From: an uncultured Candidatus Melainabacteria bacterium
Lineage (GTDB): Bacteria; Cyanobacteriota; Vampirovibrionia; Gastranaerophilales; Gastranaerophilaceae
Direction of reading: 5' to 3'
Length of the DNA stretch: 40,654 bases
Assembly (NCBI GenBank): GCA_934699705.1
Contig: CAKUXD010000015.1
Span: 1 to 40,654 of the forward strand
The translations under genes were made by a program, and so were the position numbers. Under the pieces are notes generated by a model. That model had not been told where the DNA came from. It searched no databases and saw only the letters and a program-made list of their open reading frames with translations. This document shows, in pieces, positions 1 through 7,276 of this stretch; the first letter of the stretch is position 1, and each line of letters starts with the position of its first letter.

Positions 1-13
1 GACAAGATGAAAT

Positions 14-194
14 TTTTATTTTCTCATAGAAATTTTCCGGGATAATTTAAAAATATACTTATTGAGCTTGGAAAAGATCCGACAAAGTACAAGAATTGAG
101 AAATAATGCAAGAAAAACAATACAAGACAATTATGCTTTGCAAGATTTATTACCAAAGCAGATTGAGATACTTAAAAGTTTAGGACAGTTATAA
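14..194 (+). pseudogene. Glycosyltransferase family 4 C-terminal remnant
   Basis: The plus strand reads as the tail of a GT4-type glycosyltransferase, but in two frames. From about 55 to 92 one frame gives LIELGKDPTKYK. From about 93 to 194 another gives ELRNNARKTIQDNYALQDLL followed by PKQIEILKSLGQL and a TAA stop at 192-194. Joined, this matches the common ending of GT4 enzymes (a DPxKYKELRxNAR block, then a short helix). The join needs one inserted base near 92, and the upstream frame also meets a stop near 40, so the copy is broken. The 5' part lies outside the window or is lost. It converges on the minus-strand gene that ends at 206. Recognition rests on the motif by eye only. Confidence 0.45.
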
Positions 195-205
195 GTGTGT
201 AACAA

Positions 206-958
206 TTAAACTTTGGCGTAAGCTTTTTGTGCATTAATTTTTTGCAGTTCCGTATCAACAGAGACAGTCTTTTCGTTGGAAGAAACTTTTTCTGATTGTT
301 TGTTAACAGTATCAAAAGCTTCTTCTATTTTTTTTAGTTCGTTGTTTCTAGCTTCCTCTTCTTCTTTTTCAAGAATTTCTAAAAACGAATCTAGACATAA
401 ATTAAAATCTTCAAGTTTGTCATCATAAAGATATTTTCCAAAAATTTCTTTAGTAATAGCAGTTTTTTCAGAAAGGGATTTCGTACTTTCGGGGTTAACT
501 GCATTAAACCAATCACTCAAATCTTCTACACTAAGTTCTTCCATTGGAAAAGTTCTAAATGCCATCTCATCAATACCTTTTGCATGAATGGTGCAACTTA
601 ATTCAGGTCTTAGGACCTCTGCGCAAAACTCTCTCAATGAAGCAACATCGCTAGAACCTGTTTTATTTAGAGCTTTAAGTTCGCTTTCATTTTTACAACC
701 TCTTGAGGTCATGTATTCTTGAAAATCTTTATTCCAATCAATGTGAAGAGAATCATATTGAGCGAAACAGGTTTTAAATTCTTCGAGTGTTGATGGTGCT
801 TTTGTACCCAAGATATCAAAAATATGTGTTTTTTCTCGATTATATTCTTCGTACAACGAATTTAATCTATCATTTTGCTCAATTGTTGCAGTTTTATTCG
901 TTTTAAAAGTATAATCCGTTGTGATAGACGGACTGTTTGATAAAATAGCTAGTGTCAT
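206..958 (-). CDS. Unknown protein, ELQKINA-tail paralog 1
   Basis: A 250-residue, charged, largely helical protein that I do not recognise. It has no signal peptide or membrane segment. The frame is open to a TTG at 973, but the ATG at 956-958 has a good GGAGAG ribosome site 8 bases upstream and is preferred. It is paralogous to the gene at 1098-2033. Both have a block GCKNE-x-EL-x2-LN (about residues 87-98 here), a following helical region with an L-x2-(F/Y) pattern, and nearly the same C-terminus (ELQKINAQKAYAKV here). Before the tail lies a Glu/Lys-rich, probably coiled-coil stretch (about 200-225). The genes run in the same direction, but a terminator lies between them, so each is probably transcribed separately. 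Function is unknown; a conserved extreme C-terminus could be a sorting or binding tag (inference). Confidence 0.75.
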   Translation of the reverse strand: MTLAILSNSPSITTDYTFKTNKTATIEQNDRLNSLYEEYNREKTHIFDILGTKAPSTLEEFKTCFAQYDSLHIDWNKDFQEYMTSRGCKNESELKALNKTGSSDVASLREFCAEVLRPELSCTIHAKGIDEMAFRTFPMEELSVEDLSDWFNAVNPESTKSLSEKTAITKEIFGKYLYDDKLEDFNLCLDSFLEILEKEEEEARNNELKKIEEAFDTVNKQSEKVSSNEKTVSVDTELQKINAQKAYAKV

Positions 959-980
959 AATTTTTCTCTCCAAATGACAT

Positions 981-1000
981 TATTTACTAGAATGTAAATA
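981..1000. promoter_or_regulatory. Palindrome upstream of ELQKINA paralog 1
   Basis: TATTTAC-tagaat-GTAAATA is a perfect 7-base inverted repeat lying 22 bases before the preferred start of the minus-strand gene at 206-958. On the minus strand it reads TTACATT-N4-GTAAATAAT. A related TTACATT-N2-GTAATAAT lies before the paralog (around 2057-2074). A shared operator or promoter element is plausible but unproven. A weak 5-base-pair stem followed by T8 (on the minus strand) sits just upstream of it. Confidence 0.3.
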
Positions 1001-1060
1001 AAAAAAACCTACATTTGTTGTAGATGGACAAATGCTTAATTGAATCTAAATTTGATATCA

Positions 1061-1097
1061 AAAAAGGTGACTGTTTAGTTAATCAGTCACCTTTTTG
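1061..1097 (-). terminator. Intrinsic terminator after paralog 2
   Basis: AAAAAGGTGACTG and CAGTCACCTTTTT form a 13-base-pair stem with a 10-base loop directly after the TAG at 1098. There is a T run on either strand. It ends transcription of the minus-strand gene at 1098-2033 and separates it from its paralog. Confidence 0.85.
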
Positions 1098-2033
1098 CTA
1101 TTTATCGTAAGATTTTTTAGCATTAATTTTTTGCAATTCTATATTTGCAGAATAGGAATATTTATCTAAGTTAGATCTCCAAGAATTTTCATCTGAGGTA
1201 TATCTTTCTTTTTCCCATAATCGCATTATATTGGCTTCAGTTTCGGTATCAGTAGTCGCTAATAAATTATCAACAAAGAAATTAATATATTTAATTCCAT
1301 CTTTAATATTATCAAGAGTTTGAGCATCCAAATCTTCATAATTTAGCATATTTTCATATAAATCTTTTATTGCTAAAACTTTTTCATTAATAGAATTAAC
1401 GTCTTTTGAGAAGAATGTATTTGCTAAGTTTTTTAAATCACTAAATTTTACATTATCTAACGTTGAATTAAATCTCATATTAAGACCAACATCACTTAAA
1501 AAAGGAATGTTCTGTATAGCATTTGTAATATAGTTTTTAAGAGAATTCATATTCAAAAGCTCAAAGTTTCTATCATCATATACACCAATTTTTTGTCTTA
1601 GACCATTTAAATAATTTAGTTCTTCTTCATTTTTGCAACCTTTAGCTTTTAAAAAACTATCAAATTCAGCATTTATATCTATATTTGAAATATCAATAAC
1701 TTTATTTGCTGTATCTTCATCTATTTGAAATTGAAGTAACCCCCCATAAAGTTTTTGGCAAATATCAGTAGCTCTGAATATTTTATAATCCTTTAAAGAA
1801 AAGATAGTCGGAGCAATCATCTCATTTTTTGTATAATCGAAATTTTCTTGTCCTGCATTAATTAAGTCATTATTTTGAACGGATACAAGACAATTGTCAA
1901 ATTGAAGATCCGTAGATTCAGATTTAGTAACGTCTTCCTTTTGAAAGTTTGAAAATTTACTATTTTTATCAAATGCGTTTGATAAATCTTTCATCTGAAA
2001 ATTAAAAATATCTGAAGAATATGATATGACCAT
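1098..2033 (-). CDS. Unknown protein, ELQKINA-tail paralog 2
   Basis: A 311-residue protein of unknown function, acidic and helical, with no signal peptide or transmembrane segment visible. The ATG at 2031-2033 follows an AGAGGT ribosome site. The GCKNE-x-EL-x2-LN block sits at about residues 132-143, and the last 13 residues are ELQKINAKKSYDK, almost the same as its neighbour at 206-958. The middle regions align only loosely: both have an initial F-x3-(F/Y)-(L/M) before the GCKNE block and a pattern around 'EKxxAIKxxYxxxLxYEDL'. The N-terminal 80 residues have no counterpart in paralog 1 and look disordered (many N, D, S, Q). Upstream on the same strand lie remnants of an ABC exporter, so this could once have been part of an export locus; that link is inference. 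Confidence 0.75.
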   Translation of the reverse strand: MVISYSSDIFNFQMKDLSNAFDKNSKFSNFQKEDVTKSESTDLQFDNCLVSVQNNDLINAGQENFDYTKNEMIAPTIFSLKDYKIFRATDICQKLYGGLLQFQIDEDTANKVIDISNIDINAEFDSFLKAKGCKNEEELNYLNGLRQKIGVYDDRNFELLNMNSLKNYITNAIQNIPFLSDVGLNMRFNSTLDNVKFSDLKNLANTFFSKDVNSINEKVLAIKDLYENMLNYEDLDAQTLDNIKDGIKYINFFVDNLLATTDTETEANIMRLWEKERYTSDENSWRSNLDKYSYSANIELQKINAKKSYDK

Positions 2034-2104
2034 ATTAGTTTTACCTCTGTATTGTATATTATTACAAAATGTAACGTTGAATATATCCTATAATAGTAGG
2101 ATTT

Positions 2105-2458
2105 GAAGTTTTTGTTATTAGTCATAGTATGCATATTATTCAAAATAATTTTCTCAGATTCATAATCTAAGGCTGAAGTAGCTTCATCCATAATAAAGAT
2201 TCGTGGATTTGTAATCAAAGCTCTTGCTATTGCAATACGTTGTTATTGTCCACCAGATAGTGTTGACCCTCTTTCACCAACTACTGTTTCATAACCTTCT
2301 GGGAGTTCCGATATAAATTCATGAGCTCCTGCCATTTGAGCAACTTTCATTATCAATTCAATCGGTGCATCTGGTTTAGGAAGCGATATGTTTTCTCTTA
2401 TTTAACCTGCAAATAAATAATTTACTTGCAAAACAACACCAATATTATAACGTAACCA
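2105..2458 (-). pseudogene. Type I secretion-like ABC transporter ATPase remnant
   Basis: Read on the minus strand from about 2458, this gives WLRYNIGVVLQVNYLFAG, a TAA, then IRENISLPKP...AHEFISELPEGYETVVGERG, LSGGQ, a second TAA, QRIAIARALITNPRIFIMDE and ATSALDYESEK. These are the Q-loop, signature (LSGGQ), Walker B (IFIMDE) and D-loop of an exporter ATPase. The 'NIGVVLQ...YLF.G.IRENI' style is that of HlyB/LapB/peptidase-exporter proteins. Stops fall at 2402-2404 and 2243-2245. The Walker A half is missing upstream and the H-loop half downstream (similarity ends near 2110). The gene is therefore dead: truncated at both ends with two nonsense codons. Upstream it runs straight into a Mu-type transposase fragment. 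Confidence 0.85.
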
Positions 2459-2748
2459 AGTAGTCTTGCACTTTCTGATACAAAAGTTGTTGGTTGGTAA
2501 TTTAGTGAAACAAGTGCTGTTGATTTAGTATTACCCTCACGAAGTTTTTCTTGTATCTCTGGTTCAAGACTTGAATACAATATTTCATAAGAAGTTCCAC
2601 CATTAACTTTAACTTCACGAGCAACATATTTGCTTTCTGGTTTATTGATTTCTAATCTTAGAGAACGATTAGATTTTAAACCTTTTGCGTTTGCTACTCT
2701 ATTTATATTTATATATATATTAGTATTATTTTCTTTATCTTCAGTCAT
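2459..2748 (-). pseudogene. Mu-type transposase N-terminal domain fragment
   Basis: Starting from an ATG at 2746-2748, about 95 residues resemble the N-terminal DNA-binding domain of Mu A transposase. A 'GLKSNRSLRLEIN' helix-turn-helix-like segment is followed by KVNGGTSYEILYSSLEPEIQ, matching the Mu family pattern of V-x-GG-x4-YE-x4-SL-x-E. The frame then shows an 'FVSESARLLG' stretch as expected before the next Mu A domain. At about 2455-2460 it switches into ABC transporter sequence, where the open frame continues only by chance to 2422. The catalytic DDE domain is absent, so this is a broken transposase left by an insertion or deletion. Assignment is by motif, without a profile search. 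Confidence 0.65.
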
Positions 2749-3163
2749 GGTATTAAGAAGGATAACTCTGAGTCAGAGGATTTGGAACACTAATTCCGAC
2801 CTTTGTGTCAGTTTTGAATCAATAAAAAAAAACATGACTTTGGAAATTTGAAAAAAATTTTTTCCTAATTTTTCGGCATTCTTTCGGACTCAAATTTCAA
2901 ATGTCTCATTGCCGAACGTAATCAATTTATCCGTTCAAAGGTAAACAAACTCTAAAACACAGCTGTAATCTATCTTTTAAACCATGAAAAATGTTGCCGA
3001 GGCATGAGTACAAAATGGGACATTTGGAGTACTTTGGTGAACGGATAAAATGATTTTTCCGACCTCTAAAACGCCCTCGCACAGCCAACTTTCACAAATT
3101 AATCAATCTAACCGTACAAAATCAGTTTACTCGTTAAATTACACTGTTTCTATAATAACAAAA
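2749..3163. other. Gene-free stretch with interleaved inverted repeats
   Basis: No convincing gene is present. The stretch holds two inverted repeat pairs that alternate: CAAATGTCTCA (2898-2908) with TGGGACATTTG (3016-3026; one mismatch), and TTTATCCGTTCA (2926-2937) with TGAACGGATAAA (3038-3049; perfect). A direct repeat TTCCGACCT occurs near 2793 and 3057. Because the region lies just upstream of the transposase fragment, these could be transposase-binding sites of a Mu-like element end; that is inference. Confidence 0.5.
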
Positions 3164-3194
3164 CTAAAAAAGCCACTCGGTTGAGTGGCTTTTA
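3164..3194 (-). terminator. Terminator of tRNA-Glu
   Basis: AAAAAGCCACTC-ggtt-GAGTGGCTTTT forms a strong hairpin immediately 3' of the tRNA gene on the minus strand, ending in a T run on that strand. It is the natural terminator of the single-gene tRNA transcript. Confidence 0.85.
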
Positions 3195-3196
3195 AA

Positions 3197-3272
3197 TGGT
3201 ACTCCCAGGCGAATTCGAATCGCCGTCGCCTCCGTGAAAGGGAAGTGTCCTAGGCCTCTAGACGATGGGAGC
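3197..3272 (-). tRNA. tRNA-Glu (UUC)
   Basis: Read on the minus strand, a full cloverleaf is present: acceptor GCTCCCA pairing with TGGGAGT (first pair G-U), and a D-arm with TCTAGAGGCCTAGGAC as in other glutamate tRNAs. The anticodon loop CCTTTCACG carries TTC, and the T-arm is GGCGATTCGAATTCGCC. The CCA end is encoded. This is the tRNA that reads GAA/GAG and, in organisms with the C5 pathway, also feeds tetrapyrrole synthesis. It has its own promoter and terminator. Its 3' end faces the mobile-element debris at 2.1-3.1 kb, consistent with the tRNA region being an insertion hot spot (inference). Confidence 0.95.
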
Positions 3273-3290
3273 CTATCGGTTTGTGTTATT

Positions 3291-3319
3291 AATATATACT
3301 AAGAAAAAAAAAATGTCAA
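3291..3319 (-). promoter_or_regulatory. Sigma-70-type promoter of tRNA-Glu
   Basis: On the minus strand TTGACA (3314-3319) is followed after 17 bases by TATATT (3291-3296). The predicted start is about a dozen bases before the tRNA 5' end. Confidence 0.8.
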
Positions 3320-3346
3320 CTATTAAATTTATTTTTTGTAAACATC

Positions 3347-3375
3347 TTGAAAACTTTTTATATTTTAGATAAAAT
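3347..3375 (+). promoter_or_regulatory. Promoter of clpC
   Basis: TTGAAA (3347-3352), a 17-base spacer and TAAAAT (3370-3375) precede clpC. The predicted leader is about 25 bases and includes the ribosome site AGAAGG. I see no CIRCE or CtsR-like operator here. Confidence 0.6.
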
Positions 3376-3404
3376 TAAATTAGTATTATAGAAGGAAAAA
3401 ATAA

Positions 3405-5906
3405 ATGTTCGAACGATTTACAGAAAAGGCCATTAAGGTCATAATGCTGGCACAGGAAGAAGCTAGAAGATTAGGACATAATTTTGTTGGTACAGAACAA
3501 GTTTTGTTAGGTTTAATCGGCGAAGGTACTGGTGTTGCAGCTAAAACATTAAAATCTATGGGTGTTAATTTAAAAGACGCTCGTGCAGAAGTAGAAAAAA
3601 TTATTGGTAGAGGTTCAGGTTTTGTTGCCGTTGAAATTCCTTTTACTCCACGTGCAAAACGCGTGTTGGAATTATCTTGGGACGAAGCAAGACAGTTAGG
3701 ACACAACTATATCGGTACAGAACACTTGTTATTAGGATTAATTCGTGAAGGCGAAGGAGTTGCAGCAAGAGTTTTGGAAAATTTAGGTGTTGATTTGAAT
3801 AAAATCAGAAGCAATGTTGTTAAAATTTTAGGCGAATCTAAGCCTCAAACTGTTTCTTCTGGAACAGGCTCTACTTCAACATCTTCATCTACAAAAGCTA
3901 AAACTCCAAGTTTAGACGAATTCGGTACAGACTTGACTTTAGCGGCTGCTGAATTAAGATTAGACCCTGTTATTGGTCGTGAAAAAGAAATTGAACGTGT
4001 AATTCAAATTCTTGCAAGACGTACTAAAAACAACCCTGTTCTTTTGGGTGAACCTGGGGTTGGTAAAACTGCAGTTGTTGAAGGTCTAGCGTTAAGAATT
4101 GTAAATTCTGAAGTGCCTGATATTTTAGATGGCAAAAAAGTTATACAGTTAGATATGGGACTTTTAATTGCTGGTACTAAATATCGTGGTGAATTTGAAG
4201 AACGTCTTAAAAAGATTATGGACGAAATTCGTCAAGCTGGAAATATCATTCTTGTAATTGATGAAATGCATACATTAATCGGTGCTGGTGCTGCTGAAGG
4301 TGCTATTGATGCCGCTAATATTTTGAAACCTGCTTTATCAAGAGGTGAAATTCAAGTTATTGGTGCAACTACTCTTGATGAATACAGAAAACATATTGAA
4401 AAAGACGCTGCTTTAGAAAGAAGATTTCAATCTGTATTGATTGAAGAACCTTCAATCGACGATTCCATAGAAATTATCAGAGGTATTACTCCAAAATATG
4501 AAGAACACCACAGATTGATAATTTCAGATGAAGCAATTGTAGCTGCGGTTAAATTGTCTAGCAAATATATTACAGATAGATTTTTGCCAGATAAGGCTAT
4601 TGACGTTCTTGACGAAGCAAGTTCAAAAGTTCGCTTGAAAGTAAGCACTCTTTCACCTGAAGGCAAAGAGTTAGATAAAGAATTAAGAGCTATTATCAAG
4701 GAAAAAGAAGATGCTATTCGCAATCAAGAGTTTGAAAAAGCCTCTCAATTACGTGATGATGAAGCTAACATGAAAGAACGCATTAGAGAAGTTTCTGAAC
4801 AATGGCGCAATGAGCATGACGCAAATAAACCTGTTGTAACAGAAGAAAATATCGCAGAAGTTATCGGCATGATGACAGGTGTTCCTGTTACCAAGTTGAC
4901 AGAAAGCGAAAGCGACAGGTTGTTGAACTTAGAAAAAACATTACATGAACGTGTAATTGGTCAAAATGATGCAATTGTTGCTATTTCAAAAGCAATCAGA
5001 CGTGCAAGAGTTGGTTTGAAATCACCAAACAGACCTATTGGAAGTTTTATTTTCTGTGGTCCTACTGGTGTTGGTAAAACAGAACTTGCAAAAGCCTTAT
5101 CAGAAGCTGTATTCGGTTCTGAAGACAACATGATAAGAGTTGATATGTCAGAATTTATGGAAAAACATTCAACTTCAAAACTTATCGGCTCACCTCCAGG
5201 ATACGTTGGCTACGATGACGGTGGTAGCTTGACTGAAACAGTTAGAAAGAAACCTTACTCAGTTATTCTTTTTGACGAAATTGAAAAAGCTCACCCTGAT
5301 GTATTTAATATAATGTTACAAATTTTAGATGATGGTCGTTTGACAGATTCTAAAGGCAGACACATTAACTTTAAAAATACTATTATCATTATGACTTCAA
5401 ATGTTGGTGCAAGCATGATTGCAACTCAATCTAAACTTGGTTTTACAACTGCAGAAGACGAAAAGAAAGATAAATACGAAAAATTAAAAGATACAGTAAA
5501 TGAAGAAATGAAAAAGGCTTTCAGACCTGAATTTATTAACCGTATTGATGATATCATCGTATTCTCTCATTTAAGCAAGGAAGAAATCAGACAAATCGTT
5601 GACTTAATGATGAAAGATTTATTCAAACGTCTTGATGAAAGAGGATTAAAAATGGAAGTTACTGATGAAGTTAAAGACTTTATGGCAACTGACGGATACA
5701 ATGAAGCTTATGGTGCTAGACCTTTGAGAAGATTAATTCAAAGAAAAGTGGAAGATACTTTGGCAGAAGAAATTCTTACTGGTAAATACCATGAAGGCGA
5801 TACAATTGTTCTTGATATGAAAGACGGTAAAATGTTTTTCTCAAAAAAAGGTGAAGAACCTGCAAAAGAAGAAAAAGTTGAAGAAGTAACAACTTCAAAA
5901 GAATAA
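3405..5906 (+). CDS. clpC: ClpC AAA+ unfoldase of the Clp protease
   Basis: Cytosolic Hsp100 ATPase that unfolds proteins and feeds them to ClpP. At 833 residues it has the normal length for ClpC. Order of parts: double ClpN repeat (1-145), a Ser/Thr-rich linker (150-167), the first AAA+ domain with GEPGVGKT at 215-222, a UVR-type middle segment (about 425-463), and the second AAA+ domain with GPTGVGKT at 552-559. A KLGF tripeptide-type ClpP-docking loop lies near 676, followed by a Clp-D2-small domain and a charged tail. The UVR motif marks ClpC rather than ClpA or ClpB. The ATG at 3405 follows AGAAGG. The gene is a single transcription unit between its own promoter and a strong terminator. 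There are no mcsA, mcsB or ctsR neighbours, as in cyanobacteria rather than Bacillus. No adaptor or clpP gene is in the window. Confidence 0.97.
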   Translation: MFERFTEKAIKVIMLAQEEARRLGHNFVGTEQVLLGLIGEGTGVAAKTLKSMGVNLKDARAEVEKIIGRGSGFVAVEIPFTPRAKRVLELSWDEARQLGHNYIGTEHLLLGLIREGEGVAARVLENLGVDLNKIRSNVVKILGESKPQTVSSGTGSTSTSSSTKAKTPSLDEFGTDLTLAAAELRLDPVIGREKEIERVIQILARRTKNNPVLLGEPGVGKTAVVEGLALRIVNSEVPDILDGKKVIQLDMGLLIAGTKYRGEFEERLKKIMDEIRQAGNIILVIDEMHTLIGAGAAEGAIDAANILKPALSRGEIQVIGATTLDEYRKHIEKDAALERRFQSVLIEEPSIDDSIEIIRGITPKYEEHHRLIISDEAIVAAVKLSSKYITDRFLPDKAIDVLDEASSKVRLKVSTLSPEGKELDKELRAIIKEKEDAIRNQEFEKASQLRDDEANMKERIREVSEQWRNEHDANKPVVTEENIAEVIGMMTGVPVTKLTESESDRLLNLEKTLHERVIGQNDAIVAISKAIRRARVGLKSPNRPIGSFIFCGPTGVGKTELAKALSEAVFGSEDNMIRVDMSEFMEKHSTSKLIGSPPGYVGYDDGGSLTETVRKKPYSVILFDEIEKAHPDVFNIMLQILDDGRLTDSKGRHINFKNTIIIMTSNVGASMIATQSKLGFTTAEDEKKDKYEKLKDTVNEEMKKAFRPEFINRIDDIIVFSHLSKEEIRQIVDLMMKDLFKRLDERGLKMEVTDEVKDFMATDGYNEAYGARPLRRLIQRKVEDTLAEEILTGKYHEGDTIVLDMKDGKMFFSKKGEEPAKEEKVEEVTTSKE

Positions 5907-5915
5907 TTAAAAGAT

Positions 5916-5956
5916 AAAAATGCGGGCTTTTTGCAGAGCAAAAAGCCCGCATTTTT
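5916..5956 (+). terminator. Terminator after clpC
   Basis: Two perfectly complementary 19-base arms (5916-5934 and 5938-5956) with a three-base loop AGA, GC-rich in the centre and ending in a T run. An open frame running through it into the next gene is an artefact. Confidence 0.95.
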
Positions 5957-6060
5957 TATTTGTGTATTTTTGTTTCAAATGTAACACAAGCATGGTTGCA
6001 TGCCGATATTATGTGATATTTTTATTTTATAATATTATCATTATATTATGGGGATTGACT

Positions 6061-7263
6061 ATGAAAAAGACTATCATTATTGTATTAGGTATATTTGTTT
6101 TGGCGGTATTAGCCAGATTTTTGACATACCAATTTCAAGGTTTTCAAACGGCTAAACGTATGAAAATGGCGGGTGTTCCAGGGGTTACAATTCAGGCAAT
6201 AGAAACCAGAGATGTGGTTAAGAAATTTGAAGCTCCAGGCAGAATACAATCTGTTTCGAGAATTGATGTTGTTGCAAGAATTAGCGGTTATTTAACAAAA
6301 TCGTACTTTAAGGAAGGTGATATTGTTAAAAAAGGGCAAGTTTTATTTGAAATAGAACCTCAAGAATATCAATTGGCTGTAAACAAGGCAAAAGCTAATT
6401 TAGATAATGCACAAGCTCAGTTAAAATATTATGAAAAACAACTAGTAAGAGCTCAAGAACTTGTAAAATTGGATTATATTGCTAAATCTCAGTATGATCA
6501 GACTTTATCTCAAAGAGATTCATATAAAGCGCAGGTAAGTTTATATCAAACTGCATATCAAGATGCTTTACGTAATTTATCATATACAAAAGTTAAAGCT
6601 CCTGTTGACGGGCAAGTAGGTATGATAAAAATTACTGTTGGTAATTATGTAACACCACAATCAGGAGCGTTGACAACATTAAATAGTGTTGATCCGATTT
6701 ATATTACATTCCCTCTTGATGCAAAAAATTATACAGAACTTTTGAGAATAGACAAGACTGCGTATGTAAATCGTCAGGTTGATTTATATTTTTCAAATGG
6801 CGTGAAGTATGAATTTAGTGGAGAACAAAACTTCCATGATAATAATGTAGATCCAACAACTGGTTCTATCTTAATGAGAGCTACCTTCCCAAATCCGAAG
6901 GGCTTATTGATAAATGGAAATTATTCAACTGTGTATATTTATTCTAAAGAAAAGGAAAATGTGCCTGTTGTACCACAAATTGCCGTTATGGAAAACCCAC
7001 AATATAAATATGTATATAAAATTGATGAAAAAGGGCTTCCTCAAATTCAAAAAATTGAAACATTTGGGCAAGACGGTAAGGATTGGGTTGTAAAATCAGG
7101 ACTTAAAGCTGGCGATAGAGTTGTTGTATTAGGTATTCAGGGGGTAATTCCTTCAAAACCAGTTAGAGAGTTATCGGCTGAAGAAATAAAGGCTATTGAT
7201 GAGTCTGCAACAAAAGAAGCTCGCGCAAAAGAAGAAAAGCAAGAAAAAGAAGGAACGAATTAA
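6061..7263 (+). CDS. RND efflux periplasmic adaptor (AcrA/MexA family)
   Basis: Membrane-fusion protein that bridges an inner-membrane RND pump and a TolC-type channel. The 400 residues begin with a membrane anchor or signal (residues 4-22, IIIVLGIFVLAVLARF). A lipoyl half-motif with GYLTKSYFKEGDIVKKGQ follows, then a long alpha-hairpin with coiled-coil heptads (about 110-180). The second lipoyl half has KAPVDGQVG, and beta-barrel and membrane-proximal domains complete the protein. The start is ATG 6061 after GGGGATTGACT; the frame remains open to 5920 only because it reads through the clpC terminator. TATAAT at 6028-6033 is a likely -10, but no good -35 is seen. It is the first gene of a three-gene efflux operon, 13 bases before the pump gene. 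Substrates cannot be predicted. Confidence 0.93.
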   Translation: MKKTIIIVLGIFVLAVLARFLTYQFQGFQTAKRMKMAGVPGVTIQAIETRDVVKKFEAPGRIQSVSRIDVVARISGYLTKSYFKEGDIVKKGQVLFEIEPQEYQLAVNKAKANLDNAQAQLKYYEKQLVRAQELVKLDYIAKSQYDQTLSQRDSYKAQVSLYQTAYQDALRNLSYTKVKAPVDGQVGMIKITVGNYVTPQSGALTTLNSVDPIYITFPLDAKNYTELLRIDKTAYVNRQVDLYFSNGVKYEFSGEQNFHDNNVDPTTGSILMRATFPNPKGLLINGNYSTVYIYSKEKENVPVVPQIAVMENPQYKYVYKIDEKGLPQIQKIETFGQDGKDWVVKSGLKAGDRVVVLGIQGVIPSKPVRELSAEEIKAIDESATKEARAKEEKQEKEGTN

Positions 7264-7276
7264 TTAGGTGTCTTAA

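Noticed and set aside
2630..2851. Plus-strand open frame opposite the transposase fragment
   Set aside because: It has no ribosome site or family resemblance and is antisense to a recognisable Mu-type domain.
5920..6060. N-terminal extension of the efflux adaptor by 47 codons
   Set aside because: It would begin inside the clpC terminator hairpin; the ATG at 6061 directly starts a membrane anchor and has a ribosome site.
5975..6060. Operator for a TetR/MarR-type regulator of the efflux operon
   Set aside because: Only short chance inverted repeats (CATG) are visible and no regulator gene is adjacent.
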